From a virus, in IMG/VR virus record IMGVR_UViG_3300042691_003169, positions 1-30,378 of that record: a stretch of DNA of 30,378 nt, one strand, 5' to 3'. Position numbers and translations under genes: made by a program. Each line of letters begins with the position of its first letter. The stretch's first letter is position 1. Under the pieces are notes generated by a model, which saw only the letters and a list, made by a program, of their open reading frames with translations, ran no database searches and was not told the origin of the DNA. Positions 22,833 to 29,770 of the stretch are shown one piece after another.

Positions 22833-23248
22833 TATAACTAAATAGCAATACCACGAAATAGGGGCGTGTAAATCTTGGACTTTAGTTCAAGGTTCGGAGA
22901 GTGCCAACTCGTTAAGCCGAACTCAAGTCAATTTCCCGTCGATTCATAGTCGCGGTTTCAGTGGGTTAGAGCCAGACTGTTTAGCATACCCGGCGCAGAA
23001 ATGAAGCTTTAGATCGGGTAAAAGTCGAAGAGAGATCGACAAGAGCGTCAGCGGCGTTACTAAACCGTATCTACCTAGTAACCGAAGAAGTCTGCTAACG
23101 CGTATGGCGTAGATAGTCGATATCGTAAGACTCGACCCCGACCGAAACCCAAGAGTCCCTTGGCGTTTGAGAGTTGGTGCGTAACTAAGCCCTTCTCTCT
23201 CCCTTCGAGAACCCGTAAGCGTTTATTAGATACTGCTAGGGTTTTTGT
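22833..23248 (+). ncRNA. Gene-free 430-bp stretch, candidate structured RNA
   Basis: No convincing plus-strand gene lies between 22819 and 23248. Consecutive local helices are found: TTGGAC/GTTCAA (22875-22890), GTTCGG/CCGAAC (22893-22922) enclosing GAGT/ACTC, TACCCG/CGGGTA (22987-23020), GTCGA/TCGAC (23024-23040), GTTAC/GTAAC (23056-23082), TATCTAC/GTAGATA (23068-23115, alternative or pseudoknot to the previous), GTCGA/TCGAC (23116-23136), AAACCCAAG/CTTGG-C-GTTT (23145-23168) and GAGAG/CTCTC (23169-23199). TATAAC at 22833-22838 could be a -10. AACCC/GGGTT followed by TTTTGT (23210-23248) could end it. I do not recognise the family. Confidence 0.5.
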
Positions 23249-23515
23249 ATGGACGAGCAGAAGATAGTTTGCGTTAGGTGCGGGCAGGTGAGCTTCGTTC
23301 CGCTTGATAAGCGCAAGCGCAAGGACGGGTTGTGCTTCAGTTGTCGTATGCGACCCGCTAAGACTATTAGTTATGGTTTCGGTAAGCCCTGTAAGCCGTG
23401 GGGTGGTGAGTTCGATCCAGACGATAACCCGCTTGTGGACGGTGAGTTGTTTATGCCCGGTGAGCGTATCTGCGGGCATAAGGACTGTGTGGAAGTTGAA
23501 CATTGTCGGGTGTAA
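23249..23515 (+). CDS. Zinc-ribbon protein
   Basis: 88 aa with 'CVRCG' (8-12) and 'CFSCR' (29-33) forming one probable zinc site, and a C-terminal 'CGHKDCVEVEHC' similar to the zinc loop of HNH_3 proteins and small actinophage proteins. The linker is basic (KRKRKDG). Preceded by the 17-nt motif shared with the start of the window (23229-23245) and by TAGGGT 6 nt before the ATG, so it may have a leaderless or very short leader transcript. Probably DNA or protein binding. Confidence 0.75.
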   Translation: MDEQKIVCVRCGQVSFVPLDKRKRKDGLCFSCRMRPAKTISYGFGKPCKPWGGEFDPDDNPLVDGELFMPGERICGHKDCVEVEHCRV

Positions 23516-23554
23516 CTGCTAGGCTCGAAGTATCTATCTGAAAGGGGTTGCTAA

Positions 23555-23908
23555 ATGGCGACTATCAGCGTTAAGGGTTTTGCTACCCGTATTTTCTTCG
23601 AAGATCGTGGGGTCGAAGTTACTGAGTATTTCACCACTAAGAACGGTGAGTCAGCTCAAAGAAAGTTTACGGCTTGGTTCGAGAAGCCAGTTTCTTTTAG
23701 CGTGGGTGCTGAAGGTATTTTTAGCGGCGTGTTGTCTGCGGTTATCGACGAATGGAAGAACCCGGACGGTTCTCCAAAGTTGAATAAAGAAGGTAAGGCG
23801 GGTCAGTCGGTAAAGGTTTCGATAAACGGAACTAGCTTCGAACCGATCGGGTCTAACGTTTCTAACGCACCTGCTCAGACTTACACCGCTACCGACGCAC
23901 CGTTCTAA
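23555..23908 (+). CDS. SSB-like single-strand DNA-binding protein
   Basis: 117 aa with an OB-fold-like strand order ('TISVKGFATRIFFEDRGVEVTEYFTTKNGE', 'KFTAWFEKPVSFSVGAEGIFSGVLSA') and a Ser/Asn/Ala-rich tail ending 'ATDAPF', like the acidic DDxPF tip of bacterial SSB that recruits repair proteins. It sits between recombination genes and the RusA gene, which supports the role. Ribosome site GAAAGGGG is 9 nt upstream. It is a divergent SSB, so the call rests on the tip, fold pattern and neighbours. Confidence 0.65.
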   Translation: MATISVKGFATRIFFEDRGVEVTEYFTTKNGESAQRKFTAWFEKPVSFSVGAEGIFSGVLSAVIDEWKNPDGSPKLNKEGKAGQSVKVSINGTSFEPIGSNVSNAPAQTYTATDAPF

Positions 23909-24343
23909 ATGTCCCGGTCGGAGTTTGGGTTCACCGTTTACGGTCGCCCAGCCCCGCAGGGTAGCAAGACTGCTTACGTTCGTGGGGGTCGCGCCGTTAT
24001 GGTCGAATCGTCAAAGTATCTTCCAGAGTGGCGGTCTGCGGTTATGTTGGCGGCGAACGTTGCTCTAAATACTTCTATGGACGTTACGCCTTTTAGCGAA
24101 CCCGTAAAGCTCGAAGTAGAGTTCTTTCTTGAACGCCCGAAGAAGTCGAAGTATGTGGACTATCCGGGCGGGAAACCTGATCTTGACCACTTGGTTCGTG
24201 CGGTGGGAGATTCTCTTACTCAAGCGGGGGTTTTGGCGGACGATTCCCTTATCGTCGAGATCGTAGCCCGCAAGCTTTGGACGGGCAATTCGGCTAGAGT
24301 CCTACCTTTTGCGGGGGCTAGGGTCTATTTATCTAGGGTTTAG
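23909..24343 (+). CDS. rusA: RusA-like Holliday junction resolvase
   Basis: 144 aa. It has the RusA opening 'YGRPAPQGSK', then 'KPDLDHLVRAVGDSL' with the catalytic aspartates D91 and D93, and 'GVLADDSLIVEIVARK' supplying the third acidic site (D111/D112). The usual Asn after DLD is His here. The enzyme cuts four-way junctions and branched replication intermediates before packaging. It starts directly after the SSB-like gene stop and ends the recombination operon. Confidence 0.9.
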   Translation: MSRSEFGFTVYGRPAPQGSKTAYVRGGRAVMVESSKYLPEWRSAVMLAANVALNTSMDVTPFSEPVKLEVEFFLERPKKSKYVDYPGGKPDLDHLVRAVGDSLTQAGVLADDSLIVEIVARKLWTGNSARVLPFAGARVYLSRV

Positions 24344-24461
24344 GGCTTTATTACGGTTTGGTAACGACCTAAAAAACTTGTAGAAATACTGCCTATTTCC
24401 CCGAAACTTTGATACTCTAAAGGGGTAGCCAACAAGGGCTACAGAATAGGGAGTAAAAGAA
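24344..24461 (+). promoter_or_regulatory. Promoter/leader region of the small-gene operon
   Basis: 118 bp without a gene. GATACT (24411-24416) is a plausible -10. A good -35 at 17 bp is not seen; CTTGTA at 24378-24383 is too far. Downstream lies the hairpin GTAGCC-AACAAG-GGCTAC (24425-24442) and a strong ribosome site GGGAG (24449-24453), 8 nt before the ATG at 24462. The sequence upstream of the -10 is AT-rich (AAAAAA at 24371). Confidence 0.5.
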
Positions 24462-24674
24462 ATGACCGAAGTAATCGCAACTCTAACCGCCGCAGTAGAA
24501 GCTCTAGAGATCGCAAAGACTCAAGCTTGGGACAAACTACAGGCTGAGAAAACTATCGGAGCAGACGGTAAAACTTACTGGGATAGAAACTCAATGAACC
24601 TTCGTGCGGCGTATCAAGCACTCAAGGGTCAGCACCTAGCCGCAGTCGAGATTCTAAACTCGGTGGTCGCATAA
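24462..24674 (+). CDS. Hypothetical helical protein
   Basis: 70 aa, helical throughout ('ATLTAAVEALEIAKTQAWDKLQAEKT', 'MNLRAAYQALKGQHLAAVEILNSVV') with a short turn 'GADGKTYW'. It is the first gene of the small-gene operon with the best ribosome site of the group. No family recognised. Confidence 0.7.
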   Translation: MTEVIATLTAAVEALEIAKTQAWDKLQAEKTIGADGKTYWDRNSMNLRAAYQALKGQHLAAVEILNSVVA

Positions 24675-24874
24675 TGACTAGGGCGCAACTACAAACACTC
24701 AACACCGAAGAACTCTACGCACTAGCAAACGGTTTTCGTAAAGCTTTTGTCGTCGCATACGAAGAGAAAGACCTAATCGTTGGTCAGTATGCCCAAGACG
24801 CACTAGAGATAGTCCAAGACATTATCTTTGAGCGTCAGATCGACGACCTAAACAAACTTCAGGGGGCGAACTAA
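24674..24874 (+). CDS. Hypothetical small protein
   Basis: 66 aa, helical and acidic ('TEELYALANGFRKAFVVAYEE', 'QDALEIVQDIIFERQIDDLNKL'). Starts on the previous stop and its own TAA overlaps the next ATG. No family recognised. Confidence 0.7.
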   Translation: MTRAQLQTLNTEELYALANGFRKAFVVAYEEKDLIVGQYAQDALEIVQDIIFERQIDDLNKLQGAN

Positions 24875-25053
24875 TGACTCTTCAAGAACTCTCAAACAAC
24901 GAAATCGAAGAAGCCCTAGAGCGTTACGACAATCTCTATACCGAAGCCCTAGAAACTTTCGACGGCGGACTTATGAACTCGATTCTCAAACTCTGGGAAG
25001 AAGTCGAGAACGAAGCTATCAAGCGTGGACTAATTGAGAAGGTCGGTGCGTAA
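24874..25053 (+). CDS. Hypothetical acidic protein, 59 aa
   Basis: ATG 24874 and TAA 25053 overlap the neighbouring genes by one base each. The product is acidic and helical ('NNEIEEALERYDNLYTEALET', 'LKLWEEVENEAIKRGLIEK'). It resembles the preceding protein in length and charge pattern. No function can be given. Confidence 0.65.
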   Translation: MTLQELSNNEIEEALERYDNLYTEALETFDGGLMNSILKLWEEVENEAIKRGLIEKVGA

Positions 25054-25157
25054 TGCGTTGGTTCTATTTCCAAACCGATAAGGGAAAGAAAATTGCTATT
25101 CAAGCAATGACCCGCCGTGAAGCCGCCCGTATCTTCTTGAAGGAGTTTGCTAACTAA
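25053..25157 (+). CDS. Very small basic protein, 34 aa
   Basis: Encoded between TAATG junctions on both sides, which is the main support. The sequence 'MRWFYFQTDKGKKIAIQAMT' then 'RREAARIFLKEFAN' is basic, with a short strand pair and a helix. It looks like a miniature version of small phage proteins that open with an R-W-Y/F strand. Function unknown. Confidence 0.55.
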   Translation: MRWFYFQTDKGKKIAIQAMTRREAARIFLKEFAN

Positions 25158-25402
25158 TGACTTACAAAGCAGACGACGAAATCACGATCACCTTCAGCGG
25201 ACTCAAGCTCGCACAGAACGAAGCGTTCCAAGAAGGAATCGCTTTCGCCACTAACCGACTTGCCCGGTTCTTCGACAAAGAACCTAACCTGCCGAAAATA
25301 ATGGAGTTCCTAGACCTTCTAAAGCACGTCGATCTCTACAACGAAGGCGACGAAGGTTGCTCTTGTGAAGAGAACTGCGACGCTGAAGGGTGTGAAGCGT
25401 GA
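25157..25402 (+). CDS. Small protein with Cys-rich acidic end
   Basis: 81 aa. The first 60 residues have a strand ('DEITITFSGLKL') and helices. The end 'EGCSCEENCDAEGCEA' holds four cysteines in an acidic setting, possibly a metal site. It overlaps the next gene (GTG 25399) by 4 nt. Confidence 0.65.
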   Translation: MTYKADDEITITFSGLKLAQNEAFQEGIAFATNRLARFFDKEPNLPKIMEFLDLLKHVDLYNEGDEGCSCEENCDAEGCEA

Positions 25403-25560
25403 AAGAACTACTAATCGTTCTCGGCTTCGTTGCCGTAATCGTTGTTTTCGACTGGATCGCTAACGAACTCGCAAAAGAAGCGAATTGGGTTCTAGCCCTA
25501 ACGTTCTTCGGCGGGTTTACCTATTTCCTAATCAAAGTCATTAAGGAGAGTAAGAAGTAA
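25399..25560 (+). CDS. Small two-span membrane protein, 53 aa
   Basis: GTG start overlaps the previous stop (GTGA) and its TAA overlaps the next ATG. Hydrophobic stretches 'LLIVLGFVAVIVVFDWIA' (4-21) and 'VLALTFFGGFTYFLIKVI' (31-48) are separated by a charged loop, and it ends KESKK. A small inner-membrane protein of unknown role. Confidence 0.65.
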   Translation: MKELLIVLGFVAVIVVFDWIANELAKEANWVLALTFFGGFTYFLIKVIKESKK

Positions 25561-25883
25561 TGGAAACCTTCAACAAACTAGAAAAGGCTTTTATCGAGTT
25601 CGATACTCAAAACCCGGAAGTCTATAAACAGTTAGTCCGCCTAGCCCGCCAATGGGTGAACGCGGGCGGCGCAAAGCTCGGTATAGCGACTCTCTTCGAG
25701 AAACTTCGTTGGGAGTGGCACGTAGCGGGGCTAACCGACTCGGACGGCTACAAACTCAACAACAACTACCGTTCGCTTTACGCCCGAAAGATTATGAAGA
25801 ACGAACCCGATCTTGACGGAGTTTTCGAGATACGCACTCTTGCTAGTGAGCGTAGCCCTATGGTTTGGAGTTCGACACTATGA
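25560..25883 (+). CDS. Conserved phage hypothetical protein
   Basis: 107 aa with 'KAFIEFDTQNPEVYKQLVRLARQW', then 'AKLGIATLFEKLRWEW' and 'YKLNNNYRSLYARKIMKNEPDLDGVFEIR'. This is a pattern I recognise from many phage early regions, but its function has not been assigned to my knowledge. Soluble, basic, mixed helix; possibly nucleic acid binding. Coupled by ATGA to the next gene. Confidence 0.8.
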   Translation: METFNKLEKAFIEFDTQNPEVYKQLVRLARQWVNAGGAKLGIATLFEKLRWEWHVAGLTDSDGYKLNNNYRSLYARKIMKNEPDLDGVFEIRTLASERSPMVWSSTL

Positions 25884-26065
25884 GCGAGCAAAGAATCAAA
25901 GACACCGCCGATCTTGTGAACGAGATTATCGTCGAAGCAACCCGGTTCACCGACCGAATCGACGAAGCCTATTCCGCCCAAGACCCCGAAGTTTTGGCTA
26001 TTCAGACCGCCGCCCGCCGCTCTCTAATAGCGCACCTTCAAAGAGTTTTCGGGGGGCTAGAGTGA
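25880..26065 (+). CDS. Hypothetical small protein, 61 aa
   Basis: ATG 25880 overlaps the previous stop (ATGA); an in-frame ATG at 25865 is possible but less likely. Helical and mixed-charge ('DTADLVNEIIVEATRFTDRIDEAY', 'LAIQTAARRSLIAHLQRVFGGL'). The stop overlaps the next GTG. No family recognised. Confidence 0.65.
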   Translation: MSEQRIKDTADLVNEIIVEATRFTDRIDEAYSAQDPEVLAIQTAARRSLIAHLQRVFGGLE

Positions 26066-26235
26066 TCGCTACCCCTATCTATGACTCTATGAAGTCAATG
26101 CTTGACCTAGCCCGCAAGACCGCCAGACTCGAAGCAAGAGCCGAGATTCTGAAGGAACTGAAGGCGATACCTAAACCGACCAGACAAGTTACCGACCTTA
26201 TTAGAAAGTTTGAGAGTAATGAAACTAGAGCTTGA
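26062..26235 (+). CDS. Hypothetical small basic protein, 57 aa
   Basis: GTG 26062 overlaps the previous TGA by 4 nt. The frame is open further upstream, but that part lies over two other genes and is not used. The product is helical and basic ('SMLDLARKTARLEARAEILKELKAI', 'VTDLIRKFESNE'). Overlaps the next gene by 17 nt. Confidence 0.6.
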   Translation: MIATPIYDSMKSMLDLARKTARLEARAEILKELKAIPKPTRQVTDLIRKFESNETRA

Positions 26236-26602
26236 ATCAACCGACCTATCGACCGCAGTTATGGACGCGGTAGCGATCGGTAAGCAGTTAGAACGTCAGC
26301 GAATTATTGCTCTTCTGGCGGCGATAAAGGATAACTGGCAGAAACCGCCCGCTCTTCACTACCCGAACGAACTGTTTAAGATTATGAACCTAATCTCTGA
26401 AACTGCCGACCGGGACGAAGTTAGATCGGCGGAACTTTACTTCGGGGCTAAAGCCGAGCGTCTAAGAATCATCAAGCAAATCGAGCGACGCATCTGCTTC
26501 GACGCATTAGACGACCCGGACGGTCGTTGTATTCATCACGGCGGTAAGTGCTACGACTTGCGCCAACTGATTACCCGCCTAGAAGGGGAAGAGAGTGCCT
26601 AG
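26219..26602 (+). CDS. Hypothetical protein with Cys/His cluster
   Basis: 127 aa from ATG 26219 (GAGAG is 5 nt upstream; an in-frame TTG at 26210 is less likely). Largely helical with 'AIGKQLERQRIIALLAAIKDNW' and 'GAKAERLRIIKQIERRI', two segments that look alike and repeat the 'ERQRII/ERLRII' phrase. They are followed by 'CIHHGGKCYDL', a possible zinc-binding end. No family recognised. Confidence 0.65.
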   Translation: MKLELESTDLSTAVMDAVAIGKQLERQRIIALLAAIKDNWQKPPALHYPNELFKIMNLISETADRDEVRSAELYFGAKAERLRIIKQIERRICFDALDDPDGRCIHHGGKCYDLRQLITRLEGEESA

Positions 26603-26804
26603 CCCTAATGACCGCCCAATGACTGAAGAAGAAGAAGTCGCTTACGACGCTGGGCTTGTGGACGGGCGTATCGAAGAGCGGCAGAAAATGCTTGACCTTC
26701 TACGACACCTGCGGAAGCAAGCTCAAGAGAAGAACCTATCTCAGACCGCGAATATAAACGCCATAATCGCTATCCTGAAGGGAACTAAAGACAATGATAT
26801 TTAA
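26595..26804 (+). CDS. Hypothetical small protein
   Basis: 69 aa from GTG 26595. Acidic N-terminus ('MTEEEEVAYDAGLVDGRIEERQKMLDLLRHL') and helical C-terminus. The 'GxxDGRIEERQKML' phrase echoes the repeats of the upstream 127-aa protein ('KQLERQRII'), suggesting these small genes share a helical ancestor. Overlaps the methyltransferase gene by 11 nt. Confidence 0.6.
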   Translation: MPSPNDRPMTEEEEVAYDAGLVDGRIEERQKMLDLLRHLRKQAQEKNLSQTANINAIIAILKGTKDNDI

Positions 26805-27546
26805 CGAAGATTGTCTAGTAACTATGTCGAAACTCGATCCTGAATCTATCGACCTAGTAGTTACTTCACCGCCCTACGATAACCTTCGTAATTACAATGG
26901 CTTTTCTTTTGACTTCGAGAAGGTATCGAAGGCACTCTTTCGGGTTATGAAGCCGGGCGGCGTAGTTGTTTGGGTCGTTGGCGACGCAACTATCAAAGGT
27001 AGCGAGTCCGGGACTTCTTTTAGGCAAGCTTTAGGTTTTATGGACTTGGGGTTCAATCTCCACGACACTATGATTTGGGAAAAGACTGGACGCTTGCCCA
27101 CGCAAGACCGCTACTATGCCATTTTCGAATATATGTTTGTTTTCAGTAAAGGCAAACCGAAGTCTATGAACTTTATTTGTGATCATAAGAACGCTCAGAG
27201 TGGTCAAGTGCGCCAGAAAGACCGCACTATAAATAAAGGCAAACGAGTCGCTGGCGAAGGTGTTTTCGTAACTAAAGAGTTTTCAAGGCGACCTAACATT
27301 TGGAAGATTCATAATATGGGCAATAAGTCGGGACACCCCGCTATCTTCCCTGAGCAGTTGGCGACCGACCATATTCTTTCTTGGTCGAACGAAGGCGACT
27401 TAGTTTACGACCCTTTTCTTGGTTCGGGAACTACCGCTTTAGCCGCTATAAAGAATAAAAGAAACTGGATCGGCTCGGAAATAAGTTCCGACTATACAGA
27501 AATAGCTAATGAGCGAATCAAACTACTAAAGGAGAGAAATGCCTAA
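26794..27546 (+). CDS. DNA methyltransferase, beta class, copy 2
   Basis: 250 aa. Motif IV 'TSPPYD' (24-29) and motif I 'DPFLGSGTT' (206-214) are in beta-class order, as in the enzyme at 22045. The two are clear paralogs over the catalytic and AdoMet regions, but the segment between 'FSKGKPK' and 'PNIW' (124-167) is longer and unrelated here ('NAQSGQVRQKDRTINKGKRV'), where target recognition is expected. So the two probably recognise different sequences. It overlaps the next gene by 8 nt. Confidence 0.9.
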   Translation: MIFNEDCLVTMSKLDPESIDLVVTSPPYDNLRNYNGFSFDFEKVSKALFRVMKPGGVVVWVVGDATIKGSESGTSFRQALGFMDLGFNLHDTMIWEKTGRLPTQDRYYAIFEYMFVFSKGKPKSMNFICDHKNAQSGQVRQKDRTINKGKRVAGEGVFVTKEFSRRPNIWKIHNMGNKSGHPAIFPEQLATDHILSWSNEGDLVYDPFLGSGTTALAAIKNKRNWIGSEISSDYTEIANERIKLLKERNA

Positions 27547-27790
27547 GACCGCTAAAGAAGTAGACCTTTTCTGGAAACGACTCGAAGCAGAACGCCACGA
27601 TCAGACTTGGCTTCACCCGGTCGCCCGTAAAGCCGACCCCGCACCCGAACAGGCAAAGCTCGATAACCGTATCCGCGACAACGTGATGTTTCACGCTGGA
27701 CGATACTACGAAGGGGCTAGGGACGCTAAAGCGGTTCGGGCGCACCTAAACGCGCAGAAGATTATCGACCGCGAGAAGAGCGGGAAATGA
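27539..27790 (+). CDS. Hypothetical basic protein
   Basis: 83 aa, polar and basic, with 'VDLFWKRLEAERHDQTWLHPVARK' and 'FHAGRYYEGARDAKAVRAHLNAQKIIDREKSGK'. No cysteine, no membrane segment. Overlaps both neighbours (8 nt and 4 nt). No family recognised. Confidence 0.65.
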   Translation: MPKTAKEVDLFWKRLEAERHDQTWLHPVARKADPAPEQAKLDNRIRDNVMFHAGRYYEGARDAKAVRAHLNAQKIIDREKSGK

Positions 27791-27990
27791 ATCGCCGCCA
27801 GCAGTTAGTTCTTGAAGCCGCCCTGCTACTTGAAGCCCGCCTTATCTGGTCGGACGATCTCGAATCTATCCGCCCGTATCTTGCGGAGTGGTTGAAGAAG
27901 CAGTCGAAGAAACGTAAGCCTAAAGCGTTAGCGGTGAACCTATCCGCCGCCCTGCTTGACGACTTCTCGAATAACCTAACGGTAGACTAA
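27787..27990 (+). CDS. Hypothetical basic protein
   Basis: 67 aa, helical, with a lysine/arginine-rich centre ('EWLKKQSKKRKPKAL') between hydrophobic helices. Overlaps the upstream gene by ATGA. A nucleic acid-binding role would fit the charge but is not shown. Confidence 0.65.
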   Translation: MNRRQQLVLEAALLLEARLIWSDDLESIRPYLAEWLKKQSKKRKPKALAVNLSAALLDDFSNNLTVD

Positions 27991-27994
27991 CCGT

Positions 27995-28222
27995 ATGAGT
28001 TTACTTAGCGGGCTTACACCGCCAAATAAAAACCCCCAATGCCCCGTAATACGAGTGGCAGACAAACTATCAAAAGAAGATAAGCAGATTCTTTTAGAAG
28101 CTCTGGCTAACCCTGCTTGGTCTTTGAACGCCCTATGGAAAGAAACTTACCGAAGGGGTCTTACTCTTAGCCGTGCGGCTATGTCTGCTCACCGGGCTAA
28201 CGAGTGTGCCTGTAATGCTTGA
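27995..28222 (+). CDS. Small HTH-like DNA-binding protein
   Basis: 75 aa. The second half ('ALANPAWSLNALWKETYRRGLTLSRAAMSAHRANECAC') follows a pattern common in actinophages: 'D..WS..AI...L..RG...S...I..HR.G.C.C', a helix-turn-helix ending in two cysteines. It is encoded immediately before, and overlaps by 8 nt, the metallophosphoesterase gene. It may guide that enzyme to DNA or act as a regulator. Confidence 0.65.
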   Translation: MSLLSGLTPPNKNPQCPVIRVADKLSKEDKQILLEALANPAWSLNALWKETYRRGLTLSRAAMSAHRANECACNA

Positions 28223-29366
28223 GAACCTTCAACCTGCCCCGAAGATCGACGCACCCGTTGGCTGGAAACCCGCCGTCGAGTTCAACGGGTCAGAAGGCGA
28301 AGCAACTACTAACGGTTATGCGGTTGAAGATAGACCGAACTTCGACGAGTTCCTTCTCGACGCGGGCTTCGACCCGGCAGAGATTGAGATAGTCGGAGAG
28401 CCTAGAACTAGCAGGTGGCAAAGATACGACGGGACTTGGCTCACCGCTTACCGTTTCCGCTTCCGCAAGATAACTTCGGTTATCGACCTGCCTTTGCTCT
28501 ACTCGCAAGCAAAACGTACAAAATATACGAAACCTAAAACCGAGCTAAACGATAAGGCTTTAGTAGTTCTATGGTCAGATCTACAGGTCGGCAAGGTGGC
28601 TAGTCGCGGCGGGGTCGCCGAGCTTATTCAGCGGGTTCACGAAAAGACCGAAGCTCTTATCGCCTTTGCTAAGAAGGAGAAGATTAGCAGGGTTATCTTT
28701 TGCGACGTGGGCGATACTATCGAGAACTTCGGTAACGCCGCGAACCTAGCGCAGTTACAGTCGAACGACTTATCTCTTATGGCTCAGGTCGATCTCGCAA
28801 CTACTCTCGCTTGGGAAACTCTAAAGCAACTATCGAAGCTCGCCCCAGAAGTTACTTACGCTTCGGTCGGTTCGAATCATTGCCAATGGCGGGTCAGTAA
28901 GCAACGGGTAGGGACACCGACGGACGACTGGGCTATTCATATCGGACGCACTCTTGCCCGGCTCTCTAACGAAGTCGGTCTGGGAATAAAGTTTCTAGAA
29001 CCGCACCGCGACGACGAATCGCTAATCGTAGATGTTTTCGGCGACAACTTTCATAGGCTCGGACTAGCTCACGGACACCAAGCGAACCGACCCGAAGGAG
29101 TCCCGAATTGGTGGAAAGCGCAAGCGTTCGGTAATCAACCCGTAGCCGCCGCAACGATTCTTGCCAGCGGACACTTCCACCACCTAAGAGTTCAAGAAAT
29201 AGCTTCGACCGAGCGGGGATCTAGCCGCTACTGGGTTCAAGCCGCAACGCTCGATAACGGTTCGGACTGGTATCGACTTACCAGCGGCGAAGATTCAGCA
29301 CCCGGTCTAGTCTGCTTCGTTCTAGAAAAGAACGTCGAGTTTACGGGGACAGTAGTAAAGCTTTAG
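28215..29366 (+). CDS. Metallophosphoesterase (calcineurin-like)
   Basis: 383 aa from ATG 28215, chosen because the overlap with the HTH gene is then 8 nt. The five metallophosphatase blocks are visible: 'SDLQVGK' (121-127, Gln in place of the usual His), 'GD' in 'CDVGDTIENF' (166-167), 'GSNHC' (219-223), 'HGH' (286-288) and 'GHFHH' (319-323). An N-terminal ~110-residue section is unassigned. Such phage enzymes are relatives of Mre11/SbcD-like nucleases, but no SbcC partner is present. It probably acts on nucleic acid or nucleotides in replication or repair. Confidence 0.85.
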   Translation: MLENLQPAPKIDAPVGWKPAVEFNGSEGEATTNGYAVEDRPNFDEFLLDAGFDPAEIEIVGEPRTSRWQRYDGTWLTAYRFRFRKITSVIDLPLLYSQAKRTKYTKPKTELNDKALVVLWSDLQVGKVASRGGVAELIQRVHEKTEALIAFAKKEKISRVIFCDVGDTIENFGNAANLAQLQSNDLSLMAQVDLATTLAWETLKQLSKLAPEVTYASVGSNHCQWRVSKQRVGTPTDDWAIHIGRTLARLSNEVGLGIKFLEPHRDDESLIVDVFGDNFHRLGLAHGHQANRPEGVPNWWKAQAFGNQPVAAATILASGHFHHLRVQEIASTERGSSRYWVQAATLDNGSDWYRLTSGEDSAPGLVCFVLEKNVEFTGTVVKL

Positions 29367-29391
29367 ACTTACTGCTCTACGAAAGGGAATT

Positions 29392-29685
29392 ATGTGTTAC
29401 TGCGGGCTACCCGCAAAGGCTAAAGGTCTTTGCTCTAAACATTACTTGGCGGACTATCGCCGCCGTAAAGAAGCGGGTGAGATCGTGAAAACTTCTATGG
29501 GTGCTATTCTTATCGCCCGAACCCGAACGAAAGTTCCGGGAGTAAAGCATACGGACTGCGGCGTTCCCGGTTGCGACCTACCGCTGAAGGCTCGGAATCT
29601 TTGCGCTAAACACTATCTTCGACTCAACCGATCAGAAAAGAAAAGAAACAATGACCGCTCAGGAAATAACCCTAGTAATCGTTAG
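29392..29685 (+). CDS. Double zinc-finger protein
   Basis: 97 aa with two related zinc motifs: 'CYCGLPAKAKGLCSKHY' (residues 2-18) and 'CGVPGCDLPLKARNLCAKHY' (56-75). Each has C-x(1-4)-C, then C-x2-H. A similar module ends many phage HNH proteins and is known in actinophages as a stand-alone small protein. Ribosome site GAAAGGG is 5 nt upstream. Likely DNA binding. Confidence 0.75.
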   Translation: MCYCGLPAKAKGLCSKHYLADYRRRKEAGEIVKTSMGAILIARTRTKVPGVKHTDCGVPGCDLPLKARNLCAKHYLRLNRSEKKRNNDRSGNNPSNR

Positions 29686-29770
29686 GCACTATCAGATGTG
29701 CTTAGAGTATGGGGCGACTAGGGAAGCGGCTATCCTTCGAGAGATTCTTCTAGAGATAAAGGGTAAGTAA
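29651..29770 (+). CDS. Very small protein, 39 aa
   Basis: Starts inside the previous gene (35-nt overlap) and its TAA overlaps the FmdB-like ATG. Helical and amphipathic ('AQEITLVIVRHYQMCLEYGATREAAILREILLEIKGK'-type pattern, helix positions 3-37). The coupling on its 3' side and the otherwise 84-nt gap support it being translated, but support is modest. Confidence 0.45.
   Translation: MTAQEITLVIVRHYQMCLEYGATREAAILREILLEIKGK

Noticed and set aside
22861-23245. Full-length tmRNA or RNase P RNA in the gene-free stretch
   Set aside because: The 5' GGGGCG has no pairing partner followed by CCA at the 3' end, there is no T-arm with TTCGA in a 5-bp stem, and I do not see the conserved RNase P blocks.
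23075-23503. Minus-strand 142-aa reading frame
   Set aside because: It lies opposite the zinc-ribbon gene and the candidate RNA, has no ribosome site, no recognisable domain, and the only certain minus-strand gene is whiB.
25813-26061. Upstream extension of the 57-aa gene
   Set aside because: It overlaps two other genes that are joined by ATGA/GTGA couplings; its product there is Arg/Ser/Pro-rich, as expected of an out-of-frame read.
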